A stretch of DNA of 64,000 bases from Pyropia yezoensis (taxonomy: Eukaryota; Rhodophyta; Bangiophyceae; Bangiales; Bangiaceae), in the NCBI GenBank assembly GCA_009829735.1, contig CM020618.1, forward strand, positions 23,297,346 to 23,361,345, in the 5' to 3' direction. Position 1 is the stretch's first letter. Each line of letters begins with the position of its first letter. Below are positions 1-10,478 of this stretch, piece by piece. Made by a program: the position numbers and the translations under genes. The notes beneath the pieces were generated by a model that was not told the DNA's origin, made no database searches, and saw only the letters and a program-made list of their open reading frames with translations.

Positions 1-884
1 GGGTTTCCGTCGGCGCATTGGGGAGATAGGCGTTGATGCCATTGCTGCGCGGACGGGTCTGGCCGGGGAGTTGGAGTCCCTTCTGGCCGTCCACGGTGCC
101 GTGAACTGATCAGCGGTATCGACCTTGCCTCCGTTCCGGGAGCCGCAGGCTGGGGCTCTTCCCATGCCTCATCACTCTCTTCGTAACCGCCATGCTAGCT
201 CGGGTGAGGAGAACTACTGTGGGGGGGCGTTCACCGAGGCCGTCGCCGGCCTGGGTAATCCCGTGGTCCTCCCTGATCCTCTTCAGATGGTGGCCCCGTG
301 GCTCGGTAATCTGACTCCGACGGGGGCTGGTCGTCGTCACCGTTGGTGGGACTCTACGGGTGGGGGACGTGAGACATCCCGGCGACGCGGGGAATCCCGT
401 CGGGACTCCGGTGGGCCTGCTTCCATGGGGTCAGCTCATCCCCCACGGTCATACTGTGCCCCGTACTGGGTGCCAAGGGCTTCCGCGGTGGCCGTAGTGG
501 CTCCCGCGGTGGCGGTGCCGGCTCCTCAGGCTGCGGAGGTGTCATCGTATGCCCCCTTCAGGCCAGACGGAGGCTCGCGTCTATTGTAAGAGGGCGTTGA
601 CGCCCTTTTTACCCGCGAGTTGCGAGAGGAGCTCTAATATAGCTGGAGGGACATCCGCCCAGGTGCTGCGCTGGTTGGTACCGCGTGTTGCTTCGGTGGG
701 GTACTGGACCGCATCCAGCTAGCCTTGGAGTCAGTGGAGGCTGGTCACAGCACTCCAGTGGAGCTTTGCACTGAGCTGACGCAGGCGGTTGACCGTCATG
801 AGATTGCTGATCGGTGGACTGGGGCAGTGTACTCGACGACGCGTGAGTGGCCCCCTTCTGCCGGTGGGGGTACCCCTTACTGAG
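1..884 (+). pseudogene. Remnant of A2 convergent ORF (C-terminal part)
   Basis: The DNA and its translation resemble the last third of the 789-codon convergent ORF at 2752-5121. Shared landmarks include the region around the LP-PYRDPQAG motif and the C-terminal part with the IPPGAAL-like and DR-E-ADRW-like motifs. The reading frame is broken in several places. It runs opposite to the gag-pol sense of its parent element, as in all three families here. No function is known for the protein. Confidence 0.75.
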
Positions 885-1233
885 GGTTGTGTCTTGACCG
901 AGAGACGGTGTCGACTTGAATGAGAGGAGCACGGTGACCCTGATGGTGGCCGGGTGATAGTGAGAACAAACTCATCCCCTGCGGGGGCATTGCTTGACTC
1001 CGTTCGTCGCCTTCGGGGAGTCCCACTTCTGGCTTAGTCGTGACTTGCCCCACGCTCTGTCGCTCCCCAACCCATCCTGGTTGGGAAATACTTGTAGAGG
1101 TCATCCTCCCCAACGCGGTCACTTGCCTCCATGAGTGTAGGTCTACCATGGTGTAAGCCCCAGGCTACGTCGATATTATCGGTGTTATCCTTTACCTTCA
1201 AGTCAAAACTGATGAAGGTTAAGTGTCCACTTA
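1..1233 (-). mobile_element. A2 Ty3/Gypsy LTR element, 3' part (fossil)
   Basis: This stretch is a diverged copy of positions about 4265-5435 of element A1. It holds the end of the convergent ORF and then the trailer up to the CTTAG repeat zone. It stops at the TA next to a DNA-transposon terminal repeat, and the homology resumes at 56484 with the next bases of the same element. Together the two pieces are one old element (A2) that continues beyond the left edge of the window. It is heavily decayed. Its 3' LTR is not in view. Confidence 0.8.
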
Positions 1234-1257
1234 AAGGTATATCTCACGCAATAAGAT
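1234..1257 (+). repeat. Left terminal inverted repeat of the DNA transposon
   Basis: It begins AAGGTATATCTCACGCA and ends AAGAT. Its reverse complement matches 56460-56483 at 21 of 24 positions by eye. The TA at 1232-1233 is the target duplication. Confidence 0.85.
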
Positions 1258-1799
1258 TTTCGTTGAAAAATTCGCTACAGTGGATGGGCGTCCGACTGAG
1301 ACTCAAAACTTCGCAGAAAACTAGACGATCGCGCTCCGGTGCTGTATAAAAAAACAAGCGACGACGTCTCGAGGTAGCCGGAGTCAGCGTTCGTAGCGAT
1401 CTCGAGCGGCGCTTCGCTCCACGTCTCTCCCCACTTCACGACACATGTGATCCGAGTGAGGTCGACGAAATGGGGGCTACTTTATTCCGGCGAACTTCCG
1501 TTAAACGCTGTCGAGTCTGACGTCCTGGGTGGGCGGACGCCCGTAGTGATTGGGCGGGGTGACTGACTGCGGGTGTCGCGTTGGGTAGCGTCCGTTCTGC
1601 CTCGGTGGCGCGCGATTCCCCCCCCCCATCACGTGCCCCCCCTGCTGCGACGCCCCCCGTGGGGGCAGCCGGATGCGCCCTCCGTCGCGCCCTCCCCCCC
1701 GCCCGCCACCCCCTGCCGCTGCCCTGCGCTCCCTCCTCTTCCTGGCAACCCTGTACGCAGGCGCATGGCTGCCGCGGCTTGCGCTGCTTGGCGGCCTGC
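1258..1799. other. 3' non-coding part of the DNA transposon
   Basis: This lies between the left terminal repeat and the left LTR of A1. The second half is very GC-rich with a run of nine C around 1619. A 156-codon open frame on the minus strand is low-complexity (G/A/R/P) and runs into the LTR, so it is not taken as a gene. No other signal was seen. Confidence 0.5.
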
Positions 1800-2162
1800 T
1801 TTAGCACAATAGGGATCCGTCGCACGTCCACTCTCAGGGAACACTCACCAAGGGGGATCGGCACCAACGTCACCGGGAGGCCAAGGTTGCTGTCCTTGGA
1901 GCGCAAGCCACGGGACCAAGATGGGAGCCCAAATGGGAGGGGTCTGTTGTTCTACCTTGGCCGGCGGTGGATTCGCCGCCGGCCCCCACGTTATAAACCC
2001 TCGGAGACACTACTAACTACCCTCCACCCCATGATGCAAGTCCCTCTGGTCATACGTAGCTTATAGATACTGTGACCAGTACGAACTATCAAATTGAGAG
2101 TTAAGGGTTAGAAGTAGCCCCCCTAATATTAGGGTTACAATACGGCCAACCATATTGCTACA
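1800..2162 (-). repeat. A1 3' LTR
   Basis: This is a copy of 21427-21789. It ends in TGCTACA, the complement of the TGTAGCA that opens the other copy. Its first bases are altered. It holds a TATAAA at 1992-1997 on the plus strand, facing the convergent ORF. Confidence 0.9.
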
Positions 2163-2174
2163 TATCCCCCCCTT
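2163..2174 (-). promoter_or_regulatory. A1 polypurine tract
   Basis: The minus strand reads AAGGGGGGGATA directly before the 3' LTR. This is the expected plus-strand primer site of an LTR retrotransposon. Confidence 0.8.
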
Positions 2175-2751
2175 AGATTCGGCCCGTCCTCGGGTCGAGT
2201 TGCATTCTGGTTACCGAATGTAAGTGGGTCGCGTGACCGTTTACAAGTCGGGTGGGGCTTTGCGCCCCGTCGCGACAGACACCCCTTTTCGAGGTTGTCT
2301 GAGGGGGGTGCCCCCCTTTGTGTGGTACACACACGATCCGTTTTCCGGACCGCTAAATTCCCGATGCGGGTTCTGTTCACGACCCCCCTTTCCGAGGGGT
2401 GGTGCAAGCGGATCCGCCACCAGGTGTCTGGTGGTAGGAGAGCCCCTCTCGTGTTACCGAGTGACTGGGGGCGGCCGCTCCCGCTTTTCGCGGGGGCGGT
2501 TTTGGGGTGAACCTCTCTTGGTTGCCCCGTACGGGGGTGTGGCCCCGGCCCGCCCAGGTGCCTGGGTGGAGCCCGTTCGTAGCCTCGTGGAGCGCGGGTC
2601 TACCCGCGCGCCTGCGGCGCTTCTCGTGGCCGTTTGTGGTCATAAGCGCGGGTGCCCGCGCTTCCCTGGCTCGTCCCGGTTGTCCCACCGTACCGGGTCG
2701 TAGCCGTCGACGGCTTTTCTGACGGGGCGCCCCTGCTACCCTGGTTTCACC
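2175..2751 (+). other. Leader of the A1 convergent ORF
   Basis: This 577-bp stretch between the polypurine tract and the convergent ORF has no long credible reading frame. It is probably the 5' untranslated region of a plus-strand transcript starting in or near the LTR. Apart from GC-rich inverted motifs, no element could be identified. Confidence 0.4.
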
Positions 2752-5121
2752 ATGTCGGACCCCCAGGTACCCGGGGGCGAGGACGACCTCCTGCTTGAGG
2801 AGGAGGAAGAGGTGATGGTGGACGACGTTCCCGTCTCTGTCACCGCCGCCGAGTGCTTCTTAGCGAGCTCGTCGGAGGACGAGGACGACCGGGTGACCGT
2901 TCGTGTGGCCCCGGACGGCGCGCCGGGCGGGTTGTCGTCCGTGTGTAGCGGCACGACGGCTCCGTCGGGTGGCGGACAACCGCGTGCAGCGGTGGCTTCT
3001 ACCGTTACTCCTCCGGCGGCCCGGATGGCTTCTGTCGCCGGTGCCGGCGTGGCTCTACCTCAAGATGGTGTCGCCGGCGTGGCGGATGGTGGTGGCGGCA
3101 CCCCGGCCGGTACGGCGGGTCAAGACGGCGCGGGTGCCCGCCCGGTTGGTGTGTCCGCTGCTGCGGGTAGCGGGTCTACCCGTGCTGCCCCCGTGGTACC
3201 CACGTCGGGTCCGGGTGGCGGCGTCGCTCTGCCCGCGGTGCCGCGGACGCGTGATGGTCAAGAGGTATCTACCCCGATGGCAGTGGACTCCGGGAGCTAC
3301 TCCGGGCGGGCGCCCGCCCTTCTTCTTCTTCCTCGGCCTCGGGCACCGCCGGCAACGGCCCATGTGCCGGTGGGGCATCCCCCGGCTCCCCCGATTCTTC
3401 CTGGTCCTGCCCGGGTTGCCCCGTTGGGTGGCGGCGTCGCCGTGGCGGCGGGTCAACCCGCCATGTCGATGTCCGACTTGGTGGCTCGGGTTCGAGGCCT
3501 CAATGTGCAAGAGTCAATGGAGTCCGATGGGCGGATGCGGGTGGACTTCCACCCGCCGCATCCCCGTGGAGAGTCCTCCCGGCGCGTCAAGGTAGACCCG
3601 AGTTGGGAGCGGGAGTTGGTGCGGCTGGTCAACCAGCCGAACGCGGTGCGCGTGGAACACCATTGGGTCCTGAGTCAGCCGGACGACCGGCATGCGCAGC
3701 TCTGGCGTACTCGGGTGGGACGGGGTGAGGTCTACCTCGACCCCGCCTTCGGGGTATGCGACCTGATTGCTCCCGCGTTGCCGCGGGAGATTGACTACCC
3801 GGCTAGTGCTCGGGGGATTGCGGCGGCGGCGGAGCCGGTTGCGTTTGGGGAGACGGTGGGCAGTACCGGTCGGTATCCCGACTTTGATTACTACCCGGGG
3901 GTATCCCCGTATCTGTCGTTGACGGCTCCCTACCCGCCTATGGCGGGGTTGAAGTCGGCGTCGAGCTGGCGACGTAACCATGGTGTCATGGCGGATGCGT
4001 TTCGCACGGATATAACGTGTGCGTTGCAGACCGGCGACGGTCGTGCGCCGGTATACACTCCCGTGCGCCCGCCGCTATGGCAGGAGGGGTGGGAACCCCC
4101 CCCTGCTTTCCGGTTTGACACCGGCTCCTGTCTCCGATACTTCGGGAGTGTGTTGGCCTCCCGGCCGGTCCACCCGTTGCAGGGTACCTTCACCCTTGAG
4201 GTTACCCTCGGGCAGGCGTCCTCCTTCTTGCTGTCCGTCCGCCGGCAGGGGCGCCTGTTTCATCTTCCGACGGGTGTCCGTCGGCACATCGCGCAGTTGG
4301 GCGTGGACCTGATAGCTGCCAAGACCGGGTTGGCCCGGGATTTCGAGTCCCTGCTGGCTGTTCACGATGCCATGAACTGGGCTGGGGTGTTGGCCCTTCC
4401 CCCGTACCGGGACCCGCAGGCTGGGGCTACCCCCTTGCCTCGTCACTCGTTGCGTATCCGGCGTACTCAGCCGGGTGAGCCCAATTGCCATGGGTGGGCG
4501 TCCACCGAGGCCGTTCCTGACCTGGGTATTCCCATGGTTATCCATGACCCTCTTCAGGTCCTTGCCCCGTGGTTCGGTAACCCGATACCGGCGGCGGTTG
4601 GCCGTCGTCCCCGAGAGTGGGGCTCTGTGGGTTGGGATCGTGAGGCGTCCCGTCGTCGGGCGGAGCCCCGCCGGGGTTACGGTGGAGCCCCTTCGGTAGG
4701 GTCCTACCGGGCCTCGTATCAGGTGCCACCGGCTCCGGTGGTAGCCGTGTCGGCTCCTGTGGCTCCTCTGGCTGCGCCAGTGTCACCTCCCGCCCCTGCC
4801 CTACATGACGGGGGTCCCCGTCTCTGGTATGAGGGCGTTGACGCCCTTGTTGCCCGCGCAATGCGGGAGGGTCTCTCAGTTAGCTGGGTGGATATCCCCC
4901 CAGGTGCTGCGCTGGTTGGGTCAGCGCGTTGCTTCGGTGGTGTGCTTGACCGCCTCCAGAAAGCTCTGGAGGACGTGGAGGCTGGCCGCAGCACCCTCGT
5001 CCAGCTATGCACCGAGGTAACTCGGGTGATTGACCGTCGTGAGATTGCCGACCGGTGGAGCACGGAGGTATACGCGCTTACGCGTGAGTGGCCTCCCTCG
5101 GGCAGTGGGTCTCCCCACTGA
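2752..5121 (+). CDS. Convergent (antisense) ORF of LTR family A, 789 aa, unknown function
   Basis: An uninterrupted ATG-initiated frame (context CACCATGT) lies on the strand opposite to gag-pol, between pol and the 3' LTR. The N-terminus is acidic, with a run of five Glu near residue 20. Residues about 60-230 are low-complexity Gly/Ala/Pro/Val. A structured region runs from about 265 to 580. Around residues 455-570 it contains FGSV, then LEVTLGQ, then FHLP and FESLL, which line up with FGSV, LEV, WHLP and a leucine-rich helix in the B-family protein and with the WLHEV and WFLP region of the C-family protein. The C-terminal 100 residues look helical and end at TREW. No zinc finger, protease or transposase motif was recognised. 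Antisense ORFs at this position are known in some plant Tat-lineage elements such as Grande and RIRE2; relationship to those is not shown here. Confidence 0.75.
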   Translation: MSDPQVPGGEDDLLLEEEEEVMVDDVPVSVTAAECFLASSSEDEDDRVTVRVAPDGAPGGLSSVCSGTTAPSGGGQPRAAVASTVTPPAARMASVAGAGVALPQDGVAGVADGGGGTPAGTAGQDGAGARPVGVSAAAGSGSTRAAPVVPTSGPGGGVALPAVPRTRDGQEVSTPMAVDSGSYSGRAPALLLLPRPRAPPATAHVPVGHPPAPPILPGPARVAPLGGGVAVAAGQPAMSMSDLVARVRGLNVQESMESDGRMRVDFHPPHPRGESSRRVKVDPSWERELVRLVNQPNAVRVEHHWVLSQPDDRHAQLWRTRVGRGEVYLDPAFGVCDLIAPALPREIDYPASARGIAAAAEPVAFGETVGSTGRYPDFDYYPGVSPYLSLTAPYPPMAGLKSASSWRRNHGVMADAFRTDITCALQTGDGRAPVYTPVRPPLWQEGWEPPPAFRFDTGSCLRYFGSVLASRPVHPLQGTFTLEVTLGQASSFLLSVRRQGRLFHLPTGVRRHIAQLGVDLIAAKTGLARDFESLLAVHDAMNWAGVLALPPYRDPQAGATPLPRHSLRIRRTQPGEPNCHGWASTEAVPDLGIPMVIHDPLQVLAPWFGNPIPAAVGRRPREWGSVGWDREASRRRAEPRRGYGGAPSVGSYRASYQVPPAPVVAVSAPVAPLAAPVSPPAPALHDGGPRLWYEGVDALVARAMREGLSVSWVDIPPGAALVGSARCFGGVLDRLQKALEDVEAGRSTLVQLCTEVTRVIDRREIADRWSTEVYALTREWPPSGSGSPH

Positions 5122-5299
5122 GGAGTGTTATTGTTTGTACGGGAGAGGGACCCGGTGGGCCTTATGGTAGCCGGGTAGTAGTGAGTATAAACTCATCCCC
5201 TTTGGGGGCATTGCTTGCCTCTGTTTGCTGCCCTGGGGAGTACCCCTTCTGGCTCAGTGGTGCCTTGCCTCCCGTCCAACTTCTTCCGGTTAGTTCATC

Positions 5300-5355
5300 C
5301 TTGGGGAGGTCATCCTCCCTCACTTTGTGTCTTGGCTTGGGGAGGTCATCCTCCC
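5300..5355. repeat. Twofold direct repeat with hairpin core in the A1 trailer
   Basis: The 20-base unit CTTGGGGAGGTCATCCTCCC occurs at 5300-5319 and 5336-5355. Each unit can fold as GGGAGG-TCAT-CCTCCC. It lies in the 3' trailer of the convergent ORF, so a role in RNA 3' processing is possible but unproven. Confidence 0.6.
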
Positions 5356-5431
5356 GTGTAAGCCCCCTAGTTACTTCGATATTATCGAAGTTAGCCTTTA
5401 CCTTTAAGTTAACTTATTAAGGTTCAGGTTT

Positions 5432-5525
5432 TACTTAGTTACCTAAGCTTGACTCTTCTTAGATGCCTAAGCTTAGTTCGACTTAGAAGTCTAAGTCTGA
5501 TTTGACTTAGAAACCTAAGTCTGCC
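5432..5525. repeat. CTTAG...CTAAG tandem hairpin array between converging genes
   Basis: About four units of roughly 23 bp each contain CTTAG, a 4-6 base spacer and CTAAG, so each unit is a short palindrome. The array lies between the end of the convergent ORF (5121) and the end of pol (5600). The A2 copy at 56484-56530 has fewer units, and the DNA transposon inserted into the TA of a unit there. Confidence 0.65.
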
Positions 5526-5599
5526 GTAACCATGTCACACCCTACTTAGTAGGTATAAGCCTCACCCCCCAACAGCCGAAGTCGGTGTCGGTTGGGTTG

Positions 5600-8500
5600 T
5601 TACAGTAGGCGTCGTCGCCTCATGTAAGGCATGAGGAGTTGGCGGGGTATCTTCGCCGCCTGTTCCCAGGTGGGTGAGTCGTATCCGACCCACATAACCT
5701 TGACGTACCAGGGTCCTGGTAGGTCCGGGTCGGTGTGTCCGACCACGCTCTCTACTTGGTAAGGAATCCCATCCGGTCCCACCGGGTCATCTGACCGGGG
5801 GGTTGTAAGAGCTTCATGTAGCAACCCAGCCGGTACCGGCTGAGGCTGTTCCGGCTTCGGAGCAGGTGTGACATCATTCACACTGATGCGTTGGATCTCC
5901 GTATCGGAGTGTAAGATAACAGAGTGGTCATCTCTGTGGAGAATCTGGTACGGTCCCTTGACCGGTTGCATGAGCTTGTTCCCCCGGAACTTCTGGTGTC
6001 TGATGTAGACCCAGTCACCTGTCATCAGGGTAGCGTTGCGCACCCGTAGTCGGGCGTCGAAGTTCTTCTTGTATCGAAGTTGTGTTCTGTCAAGGGCACC
6101 CTTGAGCTTAGGAATCATCCACGATAGCTTGGACAACCAAGCTAGGTGTATACGTTCGGCCGGTCGGCCCTTCGTTGTATCATACCGAGTGCACCTGCCG
6201 GGTGGCAGCGTCAGGTTACCGACGCCTAGTGGCATGACCCACTCCAGCGGAGCGAAGTTTGTGCTCCGATGCGGCCTGGCATTGTATGCCAGGGTGAGTA
6301 CGGACAGAAGCCTGTCCCAAGTGTTCGTGTGCTCTGCCACGTAGCACTGTAGCATCTTGACGATGGTGCGGTTGAACCGCTCCACCTGCCCGTTGGTTTG
6401 CGGGTGGTAGTCGGATGCCCGACGTGGTTCGATACCGAACATGCCCAGGACCTTAGTGTAGAATGCTGACGTAAGGTTTGCTCCGTTGTCGGAGAGGAGT
6501 TGCTTCATGACTCCGTATGCACTGATCCAGTGGTCAACCACTGCGTTCATAATCGTGTATGCCGTATCATTCGGGATGGCTGCCGCTCGTGACAGCTTGG
6601 TGAATCGGTCAGACATGACCAGGATGTACCTGTTCCCTTCTTCCGTTACCGGAAGTGGCCCGAGTATGTCGATAGCGACTTGCTCGTTGGGCCCATCGAG
6701 TGGGAATAGCTTCATGGCAGACGCCTGCCTATGTAGACTCATGCGTTTACGTGCACAGGGGTGGCACCCGCTTACGTGGTCGACCACGTCGACGGCCATT
6801 GCTGGCCAGTAGAAGAACCTTCGCATTGCTGCGAACATACGTGAACCCCCCGGGTGTCCGGCTGTAGGGTTCTCGTGTTCTCGTTCCATGACGGCTTGCC
6901 GTAAGGACACGGGAACCACGACTTGATGTCGTCCATCGGCGGGTGCCCGCCGGTATATGAGTCCGTCTTCGTTCTCGGAGAAGATGCCGGCCGTACCGGC
7001 CAGGAGGTTAGCGCGATGGCGTCTACAGTCATCGTCGTTGGCTTGTGCCTCGCGGAAGTCCGCGAGGGTCAGTGGGCATGCTCGGTGTGCCATGGTATGG
7101 TCAACCATACCTTGGGTAGCGTTACCCACCATGCAGACCGGTACCACCGGGATGTCCTCGTCCACCGGGCGGGTATCCCCGCTCGGTGTGTCGAGTTGAG
7201 ACAATGCGTCTCCGAGATGGTGGGTTGACCCAGCCTTATACACGGTACGGTAGTCGTGCTCGGCCATTTTTAGCCTCCATCGGGCTAGCCTCCCATGGCT
7301 ATCGGAATCCTTGTCACCAAGGTTGAGGAGCCATCGTAGGGGTTCGTGGTCGGACCTCACGATGAACCTGGAGCCCTCCAGGTATGGACGGAGCAGTTGC
7401 ACTGCCCATATAACTCCGAGGCATTCACGCTCGGTGGCACTATAGTTACGCTCAGCCGGGTTGAGTGTCCGGCTGAAGTATCCTACCGGACGTAGGTCCG
7501 GGATAACGTTATCGGAACCGATCAACGTCTCTCCCTGTAACAGGGTGCATCCCACTTGTGTATCGCATGCATCGACATCGATGACGAAGGTACCCCGTCA
7601 GTGCGGTAACGCAAGGACGGGTGGGGATAGTAGGGCTCGCTTCAGCGACTCGAATGCCTCCTCTTCGCTAGGCGAAGGGGGTTGGAGTACCTTGGGCAGG
7701 GTACTGCTCGTAAGAACCGTTAACGGTTTCGCTATCCGAGCGAAGTCCTTGACGAACCGTCGGTATACATTGCACATTCCCAGGAAGCTCTTGAACTGTG
7801 TCTGGGTGTTAGGGAACCGGGCATCCCGGAGTGCCCGGGTATTGGCTTCGAGTACCCCTAGTTTACCAGGGGTTATCTGGTGGCCCAGATACTCGACCGT
7901 CTGTTGGAAGAAGGCGCACTTCTTCAGACGCAGGGTTACCCCGGCGTTCCTCAAGAGGGTGAGTACCTCGTCAACATGTTGCACATGGTCATCCATGTTA
8001 CGCGAGAAGATGATGACGTCATCGAGGTACACTAGGCAGTCACGCCACTTCACCCCCGACAGTATAATGTCGATAGCCCGCTGGAATGTAGCGGGGGCGT
8101 TGGACAATCCGAAGGGCATCCTTAGGAACTCGTACACTCCACTGTGACAGACGAATGCCGTCTTGGGGATATCCTCGTCCGCCACCGGGATCTGCCAGTA
8201 TCCGGCATTGCAGTCGATGGTGGTAAACACCGTAGCTTCCCCCAGGGAGTCGATGCATTCATCCATCCTTGGTAAAGGGTAGGAGTCCTTCTTGGTAACT
8301 AAGTTGAGGCGTCGATAATCGATGCAAAACCGAGGGGTTCGATCCTTCTTCGGTACGATAACGACTGGGGCACCCCACTCCGACATCGAAGGTCGTATCA
8401 CCTTCGCTTCACTCATCCTCTGCACTTCTCCATCAACGATCTCTCGTTGCATAGGTCCCGCTCGGTGCGGTTGTGACCGGGCGGGGCGTGCGCCTGGTAC

Positions 8501-9600
8501 CAGGTCAATACGATGTTGGGTTGCCCCAATGGTACCCAAGGCTCCGCCTGTCCACATGACGTCATGCTTTCTTAACATCCGTCGTACCCCTTCGGCTACG
8601 GAAGGGGGAAGGTGGTCGAGGTCAGCCTCGGCCAGTGCCTTCAATGCTTCTTGGTCCTTCGGCGGAATATCCGCCGGTATTGATGGTCGACTAGGCTTCC
8701 CGTCATCGGGTTGCTGTCGCTCGGTGGTCTCGGCGACCGCCAGCACCTCAAGTGGTTCCACTTGACCTTCCTTGTCAGGGGTAAGGATATCTCCTTCGTA
8801 GAGCTCGGCAATCCCGAGGATAGCTCCCTTCGGGAGGGTGACTGCCTTACGGCGATAGTTCGCCATCACTAGGAGGGACGACCCTCCTGATGGGAGGTCT
8901 ATGAGACCGTTGGCCATGGTCAACCCATGGCGCTTGTACGTCCGCAGGTTGGACTTGACTCTGCAGATGCCTGCGAGGTCACAGTTAACCGGGAGGACTG
9001 TCTCCGACAACGGCTCAAAGCGAGTTCGCTTGGCCAACCGAAGTATCTTCGGCTTGACGCTTGCGTACACCTCAGCCACGGTAACGTGGCTCCCTTGTAG
9101 CGTCAGGTCCCTGAAGATAGCCGTGTGTCCTCGCTTCGTCCCGTCGGCTTCTTGAAGCTCGACGGTCCTCCGGCCTGGCCGGATTGCATCAACGTGAACG
9201 TTGATGAAGGTGCACTCCAGTATGCAGGGCACCGATAGGGTCTCACACACCAGGAAGTCGACTTCCGTGGTGAGTTGCCCGATGGTAACCCGCAGCGACA
9301 TCGCTGCGATCGTACGAATGAGGCGACCATTCGCGTCCTTGATGGTGGGTCCCCGAGTCACTCTGACTCGCGGAAGCCACTTGTCCGGGAGGGTATCCTT
9401 CCGGATCTAGTTAGGTCCAGCCCCTGTATCCAGTACCGGGTAGTACGATCGTGTCGACTGGGGGTCAACCCCCAGTGTGGCTGATACCTTGAAGTTCTCC
9501 AAGGTAAACAGCACGTGGCCTACACCGATATCCGGTGTAGCTCGGGCATCCTGAACAGGGCCCTTGTCTGGTTCCATGTGACGGGGCTTCCCGTCCTCTC
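5600..9600 (-). pseudogene. A1 pol (protease, RT, RNase H, integrase, chromodomain)
   Basis: Reading right to left, the aspartic protease motif DTGA is near 9410-9430. Reverse transcriptase follows with FCIDYRRLN and YLDDVIIFS, then the connection domain and RNase H (TERECLGVIWA, SDHEPLRWLL). The integrase has an H-H-C-C finger (H..H...C..C in HENPTAGH...CHPCARK), a D-D-E core (AIDILGPL, LSDNGAN, NGQVERFN) and a C-terminal chromodomain-like segment (KVMWVGYDSPTWE). The order protease-RT-RNaseH-integrase is that of Ty3/Gypsy. Most of the region is open, but it carries at least one break, so it is scored as a fossil. The chromodomain suggests targeting to heterochromatin, as known for chromoviruses. 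Confidence 0.85.
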
Positions 9601-10007
9601 CTCCCAACCTTGGTGGTTGGTCATCAATCCCCTGACGCAGTGTCGTCGGGGCCGGAAGGTGTACCCGGGGGTTGATGCGGCGTCGGCTCAACCGCGCTCT
9701 CCGTGGGGCTTTCCCCGCGGTACTGCGGGGTGGCTTGCTTGGGTAACCCCAGCGCCCCCCGGTCATCCTTCCTCTTACTCGTTTCCCGCCCTTGGTAGGG
9801 TGCTGTCCGCCAGGACATCCGGCTGAGGAGGTGCCTCCTCGACGGCCAGTACTCCACCTGGAGCTGGCTGCCCACCCGGTGCGGGTCCGGGTGCTCTGGC
9901 GGGATACTCCCCGGTGGATGCCTTGCGTTGCGCCGCTGCCCGCCGAGACTCCTCGGGGGTGAGTGGGCAGAAAGACACCCAGTGCTGGGGATCCCCACAC
10001 AACATAC
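9600..10007 (-). pseudogene. A1 gag, C-terminal part
   Basis: This is the end of gag, proline- and arginine-rich, including the second half of a CCHC zinc knuckle (C-GDPQ-H-WVSF-C). Element B1 is inserted directly at the knuckle, and the rest of gag lies beyond it at 19251-21201. The A2 element has the corresponding region at 60782-61213. Confidence 0.7.
10003..10007. repeat. Target-site duplication of B1, left
   Basis: CATAC here is repeated at 19246-19250, directly outside the two B1 LTRs. A 5-bp duplication is normal for Ty3/Gypsy integrases. Confidence 0.9.
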
Positions 10008-10476
10008 TGTGGCAGTATTGACCCCCAGGTAGGGGGGCAACACGTGCCATGCAAGGGGCGGCAGGCCACTAGCATGATCCGTTCCTCCCCCTGCATTTGG
10101 GTCCATATTCCCTAAGTTTGGGATAGTTAGCTTAGTAGTAAATCCAACCTGGATTTGAGGGTTTTCTGCATTTATCGTCTTGAATTTTCGTGTGGCCCGG
10201 TGGGCAGGTGCTGGGGTGGGAGATTCTGAGTGGCGAGATTCTGAGTGGACCCTGGGGGGATAAGGGGAGGGACAGCGGGGCTTGGCCCTGCGTCCCCGTC
10301 CCGACCAAGAAACTGTTGGACCACACACCATCCTCTTGTTTGTCCGTGGGGGGTTTGCTCCACAACAGGGACAGAGTGTGTGCGACTTGCACTTCTTCCG
10401 GTTCCCCCGACACGGGAGGCAGCCCCAGCACACCGCCCCAACTTGGGTGCCGTGTGTGCTAGTGGTTTTTGCCACA
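10008..10476 (+). repeat. B1 5' LTR
   Basis: 469 bp with TGTGGCA/TGCCACA termini. It is nearly identical to 18777-19245 and, reversed, to the B2 LTRs at 21938-22406 and 54079-54547. Confidence 0.93.
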
Positions 10477-10478
10477 TT

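Noticed and set aside
1436-1906. 156-codon open frame on the minus strand
   Set aside because: Low-complexity Gly/Ala/Arg composition from GC-rich DNA; it runs from the DNA transposon into the A1 LTR, so it cannot be one native gene.
2903-3595. Long alternative frames inside the A convergent ORF, both strands
   Set aside because: They are shadows of a GC-rich coding sequence; no motif, and the 789-codon frame explains the composition and has a homologous core in B and C.
5432-5525. CRISPR-like array
   Set aside because: Units are contiguous short palindromes with no unique spacers, inside a eukaryotic LTR element.
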